A stretch of DNA of 40,452 bases from a virus: IMG/VR virus record IMGVR_UViG_3300038701_001255, positions 1 through 40,452 of that record, one strand, 5' to 3'. The notes beneath the pieces were generated by a model that had not been told where the DNA came from, did not search any database, and saw only the letters and a list, made by a program, of their open reading frames with translations. Both the position numbers and the translations under genes were made by a program. Shown here one piece after another: positions 28,543 through 37,932 of the stretch; position 1 is the first letter of the stretch, and every line of letters begins with the position of its first letter.

Positions 28543-28657
28543 TTTCCAATGCTTTCTTACGAGTTTCTTCCCTTCCTTGCTCAATAAGCTCTTGTCTCTT
28601 CCACCAAGAGAAGAGACCAAGAACTAGAGAGGCAACACTACTCAGAAACGATAACAT
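28466..28657 (-). CDS. Rz: Inner-membrane spanin subunit (Rz-like)
   Basis: 63 aa from ATG 28657. One N-terminal membrane segment (MLSFLSSVASLVLGLFSWWK), then a charged helix suited to a coiled coil (RQELIEQGREETRKKALENE, NKALRAVSSKSLRIRVRE). The last 77 bp overlap the outer-spanin gene in a different frame. It pairs with the outer-spanin lipoprotein across the periplasm. Length is short for Rz but normal for T7-like phages. Confidence 0.75.
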   Translation of the reverse strand: MLSFLSSVASLVLGLFSWWKRQELIEQGREETRKKALENENKALRAVSSKSLRIRVREKYSRK

Positions 28658-28805
28658 TCTCGTAAGCCTTTTTAGCTTTAGCGATTAGCTTGTCGTCTGC
28701 TTCTGTAGCTGTGATAGTAGCTAATGAAGCTAGAGCACCTAGAATTGCCAGAACAATCTTAGGACGCTTTTTAAGGGCTTCAATTACTTTCTTGACTTTA
28801 TCCAT
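28638..28805 (-). CDS. Small membrane protein of the lysis cassette (55 aa)
   Basis: ATG 28805 lies inside the end of the preceding holin-like gene in another frame, and its stop overlaps the inner-spanin start. The product (MDKVKKVIEALKKRPKIVLA, then ILGALASLATITATEADDK...) has a basic N-terminus, one hydrophobic helix and a helical C-terminus. Possible antiholin, holin or signal-bearing protein; not recognised. Missed if only longer frames are considered. Confidence 0.65.
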   Translation of the reverse strand: MDKVKKVIEALKKRPKIVLAILGALASLATITATEADDKLIAKAKKAYENVIVSE

Positions 28806-29098
28806 TTCTCTATTCCTTCTTTGATTATGATTGGAGCATTGTTCACGATGTAAATAATGAGATGCTCCGCTATCAGTGCTGACATAGCCGTCACTAATAA
28901 ACTTAAAAATAAACTACCGTGGTACTCAAACACAGTCAGTCCTATGAGTGCTGAAAGCGGCACACCGCCAAGAACACTTATTGCCAAACTCTTCCCACTA
29001 CGTGTCTTCGGAGATACGATACTCTTAACTACCACAAATAGACTTGATAGGCTTAAATACGGAACTGCTTGTTTTAATATCTCTGCCCATGTTGTCAT
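28784..29098 (-). CDS. Holin-like membrane protein (104 aa)
   Basis: ATG 29098 overlaps the previous stop (ATGA). About three hydrophobic segments: residues 10-30 (VPYLSLSSLFVVVKSIV), 37-57 (LAISVLGGVPLSALIGLTVF) and 63-87 (FLSLLVTAMSALIAEHLIIYIV), and a basic C-terminus (EKWIKSRK). Length, topology and position just after the lysozyme-domain gene and before the spanins fit a holin that would release the lysozyme. Family not certain. Confidence 0.7.
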   Translation of the reverse strand: MTTWAEILKQAVPYLSLSSLFVVVKSIVSPKTRSGKSLAISVLGGVPLSALIGLTVFEYHGSLFLSLLVTAMSALIAEHLIIYIVNNAPIIIKEGIEKWIKSRK

Positions 29099-29430
29099 TC
29101 TTTGTGTTCCTGTAATTTCTTATCAGCAAAGTGGTGATACATGATCACCGACAAAGCTGTCACTGTGTGATTTATATTGAACGTCAAGTTGTGGAAGAAA
29201 CTAAGTTCCTTGCCGGTAAATTGGAAACTCCAACCTAACAACAAAATACCTAACCCTAGACTCGATGCAGTAGACAGGCACACTGTGATATACCACCCTG
29301 CACTATCAGACAGCTTCTTGTTTAATTGGAAATCCCACATGTTTTTATATTTCTCAATAACTTGCAGTCCTGTATACGTAGCTACCAAACAAAGTATTGC
29401 AGGAACCAATGTTGTTATGAAAGTAATCAT
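29095..29430 (-). CDS. Membrane protein, possible second holin or antiholin (111 aa)
   Basis: ATG 29430 overlaps the preceding ejection-protein stop (ATGA). Hydrophobic segments at about 1-25 (FITTLVPAILCLVATYTGLQV), 47-70 (WYITVCLSTASSLGLGILLL) and 88-98. It is coupled to the next holin-like gene. Two adjacent small membrane proteins suggest a holin/antiholin pair; which is which cannot be told. Confidence 0.65.
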   Translation of the reverse strand: MITFITTLVPAILCLVATYTGLQVIEKYKNMWDFQLNKKLSDSAGWYITVCLSTASSLGLGILLLGWSFQFTGKELSFFHNLTFNINHTVTALSVIMYHHFADKKLQEHKE

Positions 29431-32285
29431 AAGCTCGCCAACCTACTTCCGGCTAAACCTACAGCATCAGCCACAGCTTCTGCTCTGTTTCTCAGTGGCT
29501 TTCTATTTCCTTCAGGCGTAGTAAATGTCGTCACCATCTCTTTTCTAACTGTCTCGTCATCACCAGCCATCATGGCTCTAAATAGACGAGGCCATTTCTT
29601 AGGAGATGCGCCTTTAACGCCTACGTTGAAAGCAATGTTTACGAGGACGTTCTGGTACTTCTCTGGAAGAAGGTCGAAGTTAGTCCACTCTTCTTTCAAA
29701 CCTTCACGAGCAACATCGATGTCTTGCTCTAGGAGTGTTTCAGCTTGAGCTTCTGTTAGACCTTTGGAAATAGCCACTTCCTCACCACCTACAAGGATTG
29801 TCCCTTTAGATAGTTCGGAATCAGTTAGTTTGTGTCCATATGCGATAGTGTCATTACCACCTTCTGGTGATGAGTGAGGCTTCCAAGTCTCCCCATCCCA
29901 TCCAGACTTAACACTGTTTTCTACTTCTGCAATAACTTGAGTGAAAGGATTCAATGCAAATTCTCCAATTAGATTTCCAATCTCATCCTCTCCTGAAGGA
30001 GGAGGAAGTAGATCGGGATTCATGTTCTCACCAATCAACTGTCCAAGAGGATCAGACTCTTGATTGGCAGAGTTAAAATTTACGGCTTCTGGAGCCTCCA
30101 TACCACCGGTAGCCTCAAATACTGAACCTTCGTTCTCGAAGAACTGCACAGCATTGTCATACCCTTCAACTTCTTTCTGACGAGACTCTTCAAGCTCTCT
30201 AACAATATCTTGGAACACACCAGCATTTACAGGTTTTGAACCTAATTGTCTAGCGAACATCTTATATACCTCGTAACCATCAGAAGTGAGGAGGTTTGTA
30301 TTAGCGAATTCCTTGCCAATCTTAGACATCATAGCTTTATTTAAAGCCTTGTCATCCTTAATACCTAAGTTACGCATGATGTTCCTACGGACGAAAGCAT
30401 CAACACCCGTAAGCTGTGTTCTAGGAGTGAAGCTCCCTACAGGTGATGCAGGACTAGCCATAGTGTTCTGGATAAGCTGCAACCCATTCTTCAAACCAAG
30501 CTTCTCACCAGTAGACATCTTATCAATGTTTGAAAGGTCTCCGGCAAACTTAGTGAGTTCAGAGTATGCTGCTAGGTTGTCCAGCACATCTACTGATTCC
30601 CTACCTAAAACTGTCTCAAGGTTTTCCTTACCCATAGTAGAGTAAAGAGAACGAACATCACTTGCGAAGTTCTTAGATGCCGCAAGCTTTCTTGATACAA
30701 TTCCTCTAGTAGCTTCTGGGATGAGACGCTGTGCGTCAAGCCCGTAAGCATCCATGTTGCGAACCAGATCATTATAGTGTTTAGGGTTCTTAACAATACG
30801 CTTAATCAAGTTCTCTTCGTTTAGAGTCTCTTTCTCAAGTTGGTCGAAGAGTTGTTTAGTTGAACTCTTTCTCCAGCTCACGAGGTCCCCACCTTTATCC
30901 AAAGTATCTACGAATGTTCTAATCACTTCGTCTGTCTTGCCATCTGTAGATCGGCCTACAGCCTCTCCCATAAGTCTTCTAAACTCCGGCATGAATTTCT
31001 GAAGGAATGCCGCCTCACGTTGATCGTCTCCTACAGCGCTATTCCACATTTTACGATAAACTTTTGTAAGTTGGATAGGTGTGAGGTCACTTTCAAACTT
31101 AGGGGTGCCTTCAGCTGTCTTTCCTTTGCGCATGTCAGCAATAAACTCAAGAAGCTCATTAGCTTTCTTCTCCCCACCCATAACTGTTTCCAGTTCTGCG
31201 ATGTTCTCCACTTCGAAAGCATCTTCAATATTTCTGTAGCTGATTACACGCTGTGTGTCGTCTACAGCTTGTCTTGCAAATATAGTAGATTTGTTTAGAG
31301 AAGTTTCGTATAAGTCTTTCAAGCTAGATGTTACAGCATCTGAGCTACCTAAGAAGTTAGCTCTTAGAGTATCTGTGGATACGTCAGTACCTTCTGTGAA
31401 GCTCTTCTTCAAAACCTTATCAACAGTGTCGTTCATCTTAATGACACGCTCGATAGCTTTACTCTGAGACGGGTCAAGTTGTTTTTGTGTCAAAGCAACC
31501 TTCTCGGCAGTTGCTAATTCTCCTGTTCCAACCAAACCTTGAGTACGTTCAGCAGCTGTGAAAGTCTCTTCTCCCTCGAAGAACTTTCTCTCTACGTCTG
31601 TGGCTGTCTTCCCTCCAAATAGGTCATCGACAGGACGGTCTTCAAGAACGTCTGTCTCTCTGTATTTCTTATGGTCGAATCCAAGTTTATTACCAAGGAA
31701 TTTCATAACACGACCAGCAGCAGCTGCGCCGGCCTGCTCAATAAGAGTGTTGTTGAAATTTTCAAGGAACTCGTTTTGCTCAGATTCAGGAGTCAGCCCA
31801 ATAACTTCTTCAAGTTCTTTCACGAGAGTGATGGGAACTGCTTGTAACGTACCAATGACAGCTTTAGAAGCAGGACTGAGCCTCTTAGCTCCTCCTGTAA
31901 CATCTGTCGCCACTTCCGCTACTGTAGATAGTGGTCTGTCGGCGATCCCTTGTGCTACGTTAGAGGCGTATGTTTTACCTGCATCTGCGGCAGAGCCTAA
32001 CAAACTACCGGTTCTTGCAAAACCTTCTTCGATGTCAAACGGCTTTGCCATCTGTTCTGCACTTCGTTGTGAGAACTCTTTAATATCAAGAACAGGAGAC
32101 CCGTCAGGCCTTTGTAGCCCCATCTGCTGCATGAAAGGATTAGGTCGTTGATCTGACACTTCTGGAGCAGCTCCTTCTGAGGCTGCAAAAATATCTTCTA
32201 AACTTCTCCCTGAATCAGGTGTAGTAGCTTCTTCAAGAGTCCCACCAGACTCTACGAACAACTCTTCGAGAGTTTTATTGCTCAT
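29427..32285 (-). CDS. Large ejection (internal virion) protein with C-terminal lysozyme domain
   Basis: 952 aa. Residues 1-760 are mostly helical and charged, as in T7 gp16-type or P22-type ejection proteins that enter the cell with the DNA. Residues about 779-952 form a T4-lysozyme-like muramidase domain: a candidate catalytic Glu in IAEVENSVKSGWDGETW, then GGNDTIAYGHKLTDSE and YQNVLVNIAFNVGVKG. It can cut peptidoglycan during entry. No separate endolysin gene is seen although holins and spanins follow at once; an internal ATG at 30023 preceded by GGTGAG could give a 198-aa free lysozyme. Confidence 0.85.
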   Translation of the reverse strand: MSNKTLEELFVESGGTLEEATTPDSGRSLEDIFAASEGAAPEVSDQRPNPFMQQMGLQRPDGSPVLDIKEFSQRSAEQMAKPFDIEEGFARTGSLLGSAADAGKTYASNVAQGIADRPLSTVAEVATDVTGGAKRLSPASKAVIGTLQAVPITLVKELEEVIGLTPESEQNEFLENFNNTLIEQAGAAAAGRVMKFLGNKLGFDHKKYRETDVLEDRPVDDLFGGKTATDVERKFFEGEETFTAAERTQGLVGTGELATAEKVALTQKQLDPSQSKAIERVIKMNDTVDKVLKKSFTEGTDVSTDTLRANFLGSSDAVTSSLKDLYETSLNKSTIFARQAVDDTQRVISYRNIEDAFEVENIAELETVMGGEKKANELLEFIADMRKGKTAEGTPKFESDLTPIQLTKVYRKMWNSAVGDDQREAAFLQKFMPEFRRLMGEAVGRSTDGKTDEVIRTFVDTLDKGGDLVSWRKSSTKQLFDQLEKETLNEENLIKRIVKNPKHYNDLVRNMDAYGLDAQRLIPEATRGIVSRKLAASKNFASDVRSLYSTMGKENLETVLGRESVDVLDNLAAYSELTKFAGDLSNIDKMSTGEKLGLKNGLQLIQNTMASPASPVGSFTPRTQLTGVDAFVRRNIMRNLGIKDDKALNKAMMSKIGKEFANTNLLTSDGYEVYKMFARQLGSKPVNAGVFQDIVRELEESRQKEVEGYDNAVQFFENEGSVFEATGGMEAPEAVNFNSANQESDPLGQLIGENMNPDLLPPPSGEDEIGNLIGEFALNPFTQVIAEVENSVKSGWDGETWKPHSSPEGGNDTIAYGHKLTDSELSKGTILVGGEEVAISKGLTEAQAETLLEQDIDVAREGLKEEWTNFDLLPEKYQNVLVNIAFNVGVKGASPKKWPRLFRAMMAGDDETVRKEMVTTFTTPEGNRKPLRNRAEAVADAVGLAGSRLASL

Positions 32286-33580
32286 TATTTCACTCCTTTT
32301 AGGAATTCCTCAATCTCTTCTTGCGTCTTACCTTCAGCAAGAGCTGCCTCAACAAACTTACTGTGTTTGTCGGCTTTACGCATGATTGACATATCTTGTA
32401 CAACCTGTCTAGCAAACAACCCACTCAACATAGCTTCCTGTTGTTCTAATGTAGTGTTTAAATCAACATTATTATCAAACATTGCACGCATAGAAGATAG
32501 TCGAGACTTCATCATACCAAGTTTAAATTTAGCTGTTCTTTTTGTGTCTGTTGCGTTAGGCATATACATAGCTAAGTAACGTGTAACTTCCGGCTCTGGT
32601 ACAGCGGCACCAGATTCCATACGGAAGATAGAGTTAAGGGTTTGCAGGAAGCCAGATTTAGCAATCCCTGCTTCTGTCCCTAAGAACTGGTCTGACAAAC
32701 CAACGAATGTATCTGGAAGAGCTGTAGCTGCAAGAGTACCTCTTTGTAGCTCTCCTGACTCGTCAAACACTACGTCTTCAAGGAAGTCTACAAGTGTATC
32801 AGCAACCACTACACCGCTCACCTTACCTTTAGCTTCTGCGCTTTTAACATCAAAAGCTTCTGAAGCACCTTTAGCAGTATCTTGAATCTTAACGCCGGCT
32901 GCCTCGGCAAGGCCAGCAGCTTGTGCTTGCTCGGCAGTACCCCCTAAGCCAGTGACAGCATTCTTAGTCATTTGAGCCTCTGTAAGTTTAGGGTTGAGGT
33001 TAAGTTGCTGTAGGATAGGATTAATGTCCTGCCCTGCTCCTTGCATGTCAGCAAGAAGACCAGTGATACTCTCAACTTGAGTTGAACCATTAGCCATAGT
33101 CATAATGAGGTTTTCCATATTACCTGTCATAAAACGAGCACCAACAACCTCACCACCAGTGATGTCTGAAAACATGTTTCCAAATCTCTGAGCAATTTCT
33201 GTTGTGTTAATCTCCTGTCCTTGGCGTTGAGCTGCAATAGCACCACTCCACTCAGAAGCAATAGCTGGTGCAGCAGCTTTAATTTCGTCAGAAGCAATCT
33301 TCTTAGCTTTCTGTTTCGCCTCTGCAATAGCTCGTCTCTCGGCAGCAACTTCTTGAGTACGTTTGAATTGTGCTTCAACTTCCGCAATGGCTTGCTCTTG
33401 CTCAGAAGCTTTCAGAGCTTTACCTCTCAAACCACCGCCGACAATGGCAGCAAGCACGTTAGTGTCTTGGCCTCGCACACCTTTAGCAACTTCTAACAGT
33501 CTCTGACTAGCTGCCATTCCAGTACCTCTAGTACCTTGAGTGGCAAGTCCTTGTAAGTTTTTCAATAGATCGTCTGCCAT
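32285..33580 (-). CDS. Internal virion / ejection protein (431 aa)
   Basis: ATG 33580 after AAAGGA; its stop overlaps the next ATG (TAATG). The protein is Ala/Gln/Glu-rich and almost wholly helical, with a long charged helix at residues 60-110 (EQEQAIAEVEAQFKRTQEVA, IAEAKQKAKKIASDEIKAAA). It lies between the 293-aa and 952-aa ejection proteins, the trio typical of podoviruses. Role by position and composition. Confidence 0.75.
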   Translation of the reverse strand: MADDLLKNLQGLATQGTRGTGMAASQRLLEVAKGVRGQDTNVLAAIVGGGLRGKALKASEQEQAIAEVEAQFKRTQEVAAERRAIAEAKQKAKKIASDEIKAAAPAIASEWSGAIAAQRQGQEINTTEIAQRFGNMFSDITGGEVVGARFMTGNMENLIMTMANGSTQVESITGLLADMQGAGQDINPILQQLNLNPKLTEAQMTKNAVTGLGGTAEQAQAAGLAEAAGVKIQDTAKGASEAFDVKSAEAKGKVSGVVVADTLVDFLEDVVFDESGELQRGTLAATALPDTFVGLSDQFLGTEAGIAKSGFLQTLNSIFRMESGAAVPEPEVTRYLAMYMPNATDTKRTAKFKLGMMKSRLSSMRAMFDNNVDLNTTLEQQEAMLSGLFARQVVQDMSIMRKADKHSKFVEAALAEGKTQEEIEEFLKGVK

Positions 33581-33590
33581 TTTATATCCT

Positions 33591-34472
33591 TTATTTAATG
33601 CCTAGTCGCTGCCAAGTAGCGTTAGAGCCGGCTTTAGATTGTCCGAACATGCCTCCACTGCCCATAAAGCTTCCGCCTCCACCAAATAGTCCACCAGACG
33701 CTCCAGTAGCTAACGCTCCCATCGTCTGAGAAAGAGCTGAACTCTGTGCTTGGTCAAGTGCTAATTTCTGTTGTGCAACACCTAGCTGGTTAGAGAATCG
33801 GTTCTGACGAAAAGCATCTGTAAGTCCTTGTTGTTGTACTTGTAGATTACGTTGGAACTGACTCTCATTTTGTTGGTTAGCTAGACTCTGTTGTAATTGA
33901 TTAGCAGCAAACTCTAGTCCAGCTCCTGTACGAGTCACTTGCTCGTTGCGTAGTTGTTCAGCAAGAAGAACTAGTTGATTCTCATCTGTAGCTGCTTGCT
34001 CAGCAATACTATCGCTAATCTGCCTTACATTCTCAATCGCTGTAGTAGAGTCTTGCAGTCCACGCTGTGTTAAAGCTTCGCCTGTAACACGAAGAGCCTC
34101 TTTAGCAGCTTCATTACGTGCTTTAGATTGTTGTGTTCTAACTGCCGTAACGACCGGCTCAAAAGCAGGGTCGTCAATAGCGGCCTCAATATCTGTCAGA
34201 GATTGTAAGTCCACTAAATACTCGTCGTATGCTGTGTTAAGAGCATCCATCCTAGCTTGTTGTTCAGGTGTGAGGTTTAGGTCTGTGACAATCTTCCTCA
34301 CTTTTTTCTTAGTACCGTCCTCAAGAGTAATCTCTTCTTCCACCTCACGGGATGTCACACCAAGAATTTCATTAATCATTTCCATAGGACGTGCTTGATT
34401 TGGAAGCGTAGGTGCGTCAAACTTAGGCTTAGTAAGTCCAATAGAGTTGGTAATTGCTCTAAATAATCCCAT
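33591..34472 (-). CDS. Internal virion / ejection protein (293 aa)
   Basis: ATG 34472 after AGGAAAA. The middle is a long Gln/Ala-rich helix (GLEFAANQLQQSLANQQNES, FQRNLQVQQQGLTDAF), and the C-terminus is Gly-rich (GGLFGGGGSFMGSGGMFGQS), which resembles small ejection proteins such as P22 gp7 or T7 gp14 in layout, not in clear sequence. First of three ejection genes. Confidence 0.7.
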   Translation of the reverse strand: MGLFRAITNSIGLTKPKFDAPTLPNQARPMEMINEILGVTSREVEEEITLEDGTKKKVRKIVTDLNLTPEQQARMDALNTAYDEYLVDLQSLTDIEAAIDDPAFEPVVTAVRTQQSKARNEAAKEALRVTGEALTQRGLQDSTTAIENVRQISDSIAEQAATDENQLVLLAEQLRNEQVTRTGAGLEFAANQLQQSLANQQNESQFQRNLQVQQQGLTDAFRQNRFSNQLGVAQQKLALDQAQSSALSQTMGALATGASGGLFGGGGSFMGSGGMFGQSKAGSNATWQRLGIK

Positions 34473-34481
34473 ATTATTTTC

Positions 34482-35468
34482 CTATGTTTTGATGATTTTG
34501 TTCATAAATAGAGTTGGCGGTAGATTTGTTTGAGAATCTCCCGTAAACGTAGAAGATGCGGTATGGTTGTGTCCATCTCCGCTACCAGTATTGGCGGTCG
34601 TTAAGTTTGCAGTACCTCCCATAACGTTCTGTGCGGCTGGAGTATAACCTAGGCTGTAATTACCTGACGGGTCTCCAGCTGGGTTCAGAGAACCTGTTTT
34701 GTAAGTGGCGTTACTCTGTGTTGGGCTTGTACCTACACCGCCTAATACTCTTTGGGTGTGACTGTGAGCAGGCAGTTCAGCTTCTATCAATACGTGGTCA
34801 TCCACTGTTGTTGAAACACTACCTGTAGCAGTACCATCTTCAGTACCTAACTCCCCGTTCAATGTGTCTGCTTGAGAATCTGTTACACGGTCAGCAGAAC
34901 TACCACCCATGTTGTCTAGACCAGCCGCTACACGACCTCTTAGGTCTGGTACGTTAAATGTTGTTGAGCCATCACCACTACCGTATGTCGTACCGATAGT
35001 AGAGAAAAGTGCTGAGTATGTAGCACGACTAACAGCACTACCATCACAAAGAAGCCACCCAGAAGGGGCTGTACTTCCTGCGAAGTCTGTTACGCTACCA
35101 GTTGGAGAAGCAGGGGCTCCTGTCCAAGCAGGGAGACCACTAGACACTGTCAAGAACTCTCCATCACTACCTACTGTCAATTCAGCAGGGTCTCCAGACC
35201 CGTCCATAATATAGATACTTCCGGCTGTAAGGCCAGATAGTTTAGCAAGAGTAATTGAGTCGTCTGGAACTACACCTGTTACAGCAGTGTCATATAACTC
35301 ATTAAGAGCATCAAACACTGTGTTCATATCTGCATCCAAGTGGAAGCCTTCTAGTGGCTCCCTTGGACGTGTAGCTTGTAGATCAGCGAATTTAGTGCGA
35401 TTAGGTAGACCAGCTTCACCGTCTACTGTAGTTGCTAACGCTACTCGTTGGTACTGTTGTGTTGTCAT
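34482..35468 (-). CDS. Tail protein with phage tail-collar domain (328 aa)
   Basis: ATG 35468 overlaps the nozzle stop (ATGA). Residues 133-185 contain STAPSGWLLCDGSAVSRATY, SALFSTIGTTYGSGDGSTTF and NVPDLRGRV, the tail-collar (PF07484) signature. The C-terminal 130 residues are Gly/Thr/Ser-rich with ELPAHSHTQRV, and end in LPPTLFMNKIIKT (microcystin-dependent-protein-like end). Likely a short tail fibre or tip that reaches the receptor. The absence of a tailspike enzyme elsewhere makes this the best receptor-binding candidate. Confidence 0.85.
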   Translation of the reverse strand: MTTQQYQRVALATTVDGEAGLPNRTKFADLQATRPREPLEGFHLDADMNTVFDALNELYDTAVTGVVPDDSITLAKLSGLTAGSIYIMDGSGDPAELTVGSDGEFLTVSSGLPAWTGAPASPTGSVTDFAGSTAPSGWLLCDGSAVSRATYSALFSTIGTTYGSGDGSTTFNVPDLRGRVAAGLDNMGGSSADRVTDSQADTLNGELGTEDGTATGSVSTTVDDHVLIEAELPAHSHTQRVLGGVGTSPTQSNATYKTGSLNPAGDPSGNYSLGYTPAAQNVMGGTANLTTANTGSGDGHNHTASSTFTGDSQTNLPPTLFMNKIIKT

Positions 35469-37285
35469 CTTTCAGCTTTCCCATACATGTTTAAACTTAC
35501 GATACGGAAGCCACCTTCCGATACTTCAGCCTGTACAGCGTAGCTAACAGACCTAGCAATATATTTATCATTCTGAACTGGATAGTTCCTAATATCACTA
35601 CCACTTCCTAGAGGATCAACCCCTAAGAAGAATTCGCCAAGATAGCTTGGAGATTCTGGTGTTACGATAGTGAGTGTAGATTTATTTACAGAAGAGAAAT
35701 CCTTATAACGCTTGAGCGTCACTGTTGTCTCTTTCTCTGGTACAATTTGTAGCTCCGTGTACCTATTAGCCCATCTATGACCTTTACGAGGCTCAATCTC
35801 TGGGGTCCACCAACTGATAGCTATAGACTCTCCGTCATCACTGAACACTTCATTGTCTTCGTCGTAAACAAACACTGCGTTATCTCTAGCGACGTAGAGC
35901 TTCCTGTTAGGAGCTTCATTTAAAGCTGTGGCGTTACTGAACAGTCCTGTGAATCTCACCCACCCGTTTGTATCAAACTTAGGTGTGTAAATGTGTGTTT
36001 CGTCAGGAACTTTAAAACCTACGAAACCACCACGAGAATATTTGAAAGACCTTGCGGCTTTATACCTATCATCTTCCTCAAACATGTATTCGAGTCTGTC
36101 GTTGATTCTATCGTAGAACGCAGCACCTCTACCTTGAGATACTTCAATATCATCTGTCTGAAATGTCTTCTCTAAGTTTTGAGCACCGTCGTTAGTGTAG
36201 AAGATTAGGTCGTTCTCTACTTCCTGAATAAGACTACCATGAGCACAACCAACTCCTACAGTCTTACCCCAAGAGAGGTCTCCGCCTGAAGTAGGGACTG
36301 TGCCTGTCCAAATTTGATACGCTCTGCGACCAAAGAACACTAAGTTGTTTCTATACAATTCAATACCTACAAACTCATCACCTACAAGGTGTTTATCTTC
36401 AGCATTTACAAAACCTACTGCTTGAGTAGTAGGGTTGAACCATGTGTTAGGGTTGTTTGTACCATTAAGGTAGAAATATTTCAAACCCTCGTCACCACGA
36501 CGTTGGTTTGCTTTAAGTTCTCCGCCACTTAATGCCCATAAACGGTCATGTGCTTGTCGAATCAAACTGAACGCTGGTGGTTTATCGTAATACTCAACAC
36601 TGTCGATTGTAGTCCCTGTAAGGACGTTCAAATCAAGGTTTACTGTTAATGTAGGAGCTGAGTAGCTTGTACTTAGTACATCAGCCTCAAAAGGCGTGTT
36701 ACTTCCATCCATGTACACTCGTACAGCTCTGCCGTCTGGGTAGTTGCCACCCTCTACTCCTGTAGCAGGCTCTAACGTAAACGTGTCTGTGTCAACTTTC
36801 GCAAAATTGTTAGAAAGCGCATCTTCAACATACTCACCCATGTCTGAAAAGGTGTCTGCGTCTGGATCGTAGAATAGGTTATCATCAATCCCATTGCAAA
36901 ATGTAAGTCCTCCAGCGAAGTACTCAAATCTAGGAGTGCCATTCGTATCTAGTCCTGTTTGCTTTGATGTAAATGTCGTTAAGCTTGTGTCCGACGTGTA
37001 AAGCTTACCTGCGTCTGTGTACGCAACAAAACGGAAGTCTCCGTTACTGTCTGTCACACTGTCAAGCTCTGTGATTTTCTCACCGGCTGGAATACCCGTG
37101 AGTTCAATATCAGTAAACCCATTACGAGCTTCAAGCTCACCCTTCTTTCTAGGAAGCATGTTCTGAATGTCTTGAGCATTCTGTGTAGTCATGTTCTGAG
37201 GCGTGATGTCTTGAGAGATGAGTTTAGAAGGTGCTTTCACCTGAATCTGGGAAAACCCACCTCTTCTAAATCTCTTCTTAGTCAT
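35465..37285 (-). CDS. Tail nozzle / DNA-stabilisation protein (P22 gp10-like)
   Basis: With ATG 37285 (overlapping the adaptor stop) the protein is 606 aa. The N-terminus MTKKRFRRGGFSQIQVKAPS and QNAQDIQNMLPRKKGELEAR begin a beta-propeller-rich protein with many short strands, as in P22 gp10 or T7 gp12-type nozzle proteins. The neighbours are the adaptor upstream and the collar-domain tail protein downstream. It would extend the portal-adaptor channel. Assigned by length, fold impression and order. Confidence 0.75.
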   Translation of the reverse strand: MTKKRFRRGGFSQIQVKAPSKLISQDITPQNMTTQNAQDIQNMLPRKKGELEARNGFTDIELTGIPAGEKITELDSVTDSNGDFRFVAYTDAGKLYTSDTSLTTFTSKQTGLDTNGTPRFEYFAGGLTFCNGIDDNLFYDPDADTFSDMGEYVEDALSNNFAKVDTDTFTLEPATGVEGGNYPDGRAVRVYMDGSNTPFEADVLSTSYSAPTLTVNLDLNVLTGTTIDSVEYYDKPPAFSLIRQAHDRLWALSGGELKANQRRGDEGLKYFYLNGTNNPNTWFNPTTQAVGFVNAEDKHLVGDEFVGIELYRNNLVFFGRRAYQIWTGTVPTSGGDLSWGKTVGVGCAHGSLIQEVENDLIFYTNDGAQNLEKTFQTDDIEVSQGRGAAFYDRINDRLEYMFEEDDRYKAARSFKYSRGGFVGFKVPDETHIYTPKFDTNGWVRFTGLFSNATALNEAPNRKLYVARDNAVFVYDEDNEVFSDDGESIAISWWTPEIEPRKGHRWANRYTELQIVPEKETTVTLKRYKDFSSVNKSTLTIVTPESPSYLGEFFLGVDPLGSGSDIRNYPVQNDKYIARSVSYAVQAEVSEGGFRIVSLNMYGKAER

Positions 37286-37910
37286 CGTAAGGAACTCTCT
37301 TAGGTTCGCCTGATTCATTTCTCACGTAAGAAATTAGCTTCTTGAGACGCTTCATATATGCATTCTCTTTCTCACGTCTGTCAAGTCTATCGTGGAAGCC
37401 TTGCTCTCTGATAGCCATAAGCCAGATACCGCCCAACTCAAGTACATCATGGTACTCTGTTGGAATCTTAATTGCAGACTCTACGTCATCAATTGCAAGG
37501 GTATTAACTTTAGGGAAATAACGAACACGTAGAGTTGTGTCGTTGATTGGATAAGTGTTAATGGTTGTATTACCATCTAAGTAATAATAACACGGATTTC
37601 CAGTTTTGTCAAGAGCCGGATACTCTTTTTCTAGGTCGAATACGTCAGTTTTTTCTAGGATGCGGTTATTATCGACATCGTAGACAGAAAGAACACGGAT
37701 ATTTGCCGTGTTTGTTCCTGTACCTGAAGTAATGGTCACAGACTCAGACTCTGTATATCTGCCAAAGTCATTTTTAGACATGACAGTAAACACCCTGTTG
37801 TAGATGTCGTTGACATCATTCAGGATGCGTTGCTCAAGATCGTTATCACTATCAACCTCATCTAAGGCGAAGTCTGCAATTCTATCTACAATCTGTTGTA
37901 CTGTTGACAT
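37278..37910 (-). CDS. Head-to-tail adaptor (gp4-like)
   Basis: 210 aa, ATG 37910 after GAGG. Helical N-terminus (VQQIVDRIADFALDEVDSDN), central beta part (ESVTITSGTGTNTANIRVLS), and IPTEYHDVLELGGIWLMAIR followed by a charged C-terminal helix, the layout of podovirus adaptors that bind the portal ring. It is followed at once by the nozzle gene with an overlap. Confidence 0.75.
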   Translation of the reverse strand: MSTVQQIVDRIADFALDEVDSDNDLEQRILNDVNDIYNRVFTVMSKNDFGRYTESESVTITSGTGTNTANIRVLSVYDVDNNRILEKTDVFDLEKEYPALDKTGNPCYYYLDGNTTINTYPINDTTLRVRYFPKVNTLAIDDVESAIKIPTEYHDVLELGGIWLMAIREQGFHDRLDRREKENAYMKRLKKLISYVRNESGEPKRVPYDD

Positions 37911-37932
37911 ATCATACCTCTTTTAAATTAAG

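Noticed and set aside
31558-32151. 197-codon rightward frame inside the large ejection gene
   Set aside because: It is antisense to a well-supported 952-aa gene in the late operon, with Ser/Pro-rich shadow composition.
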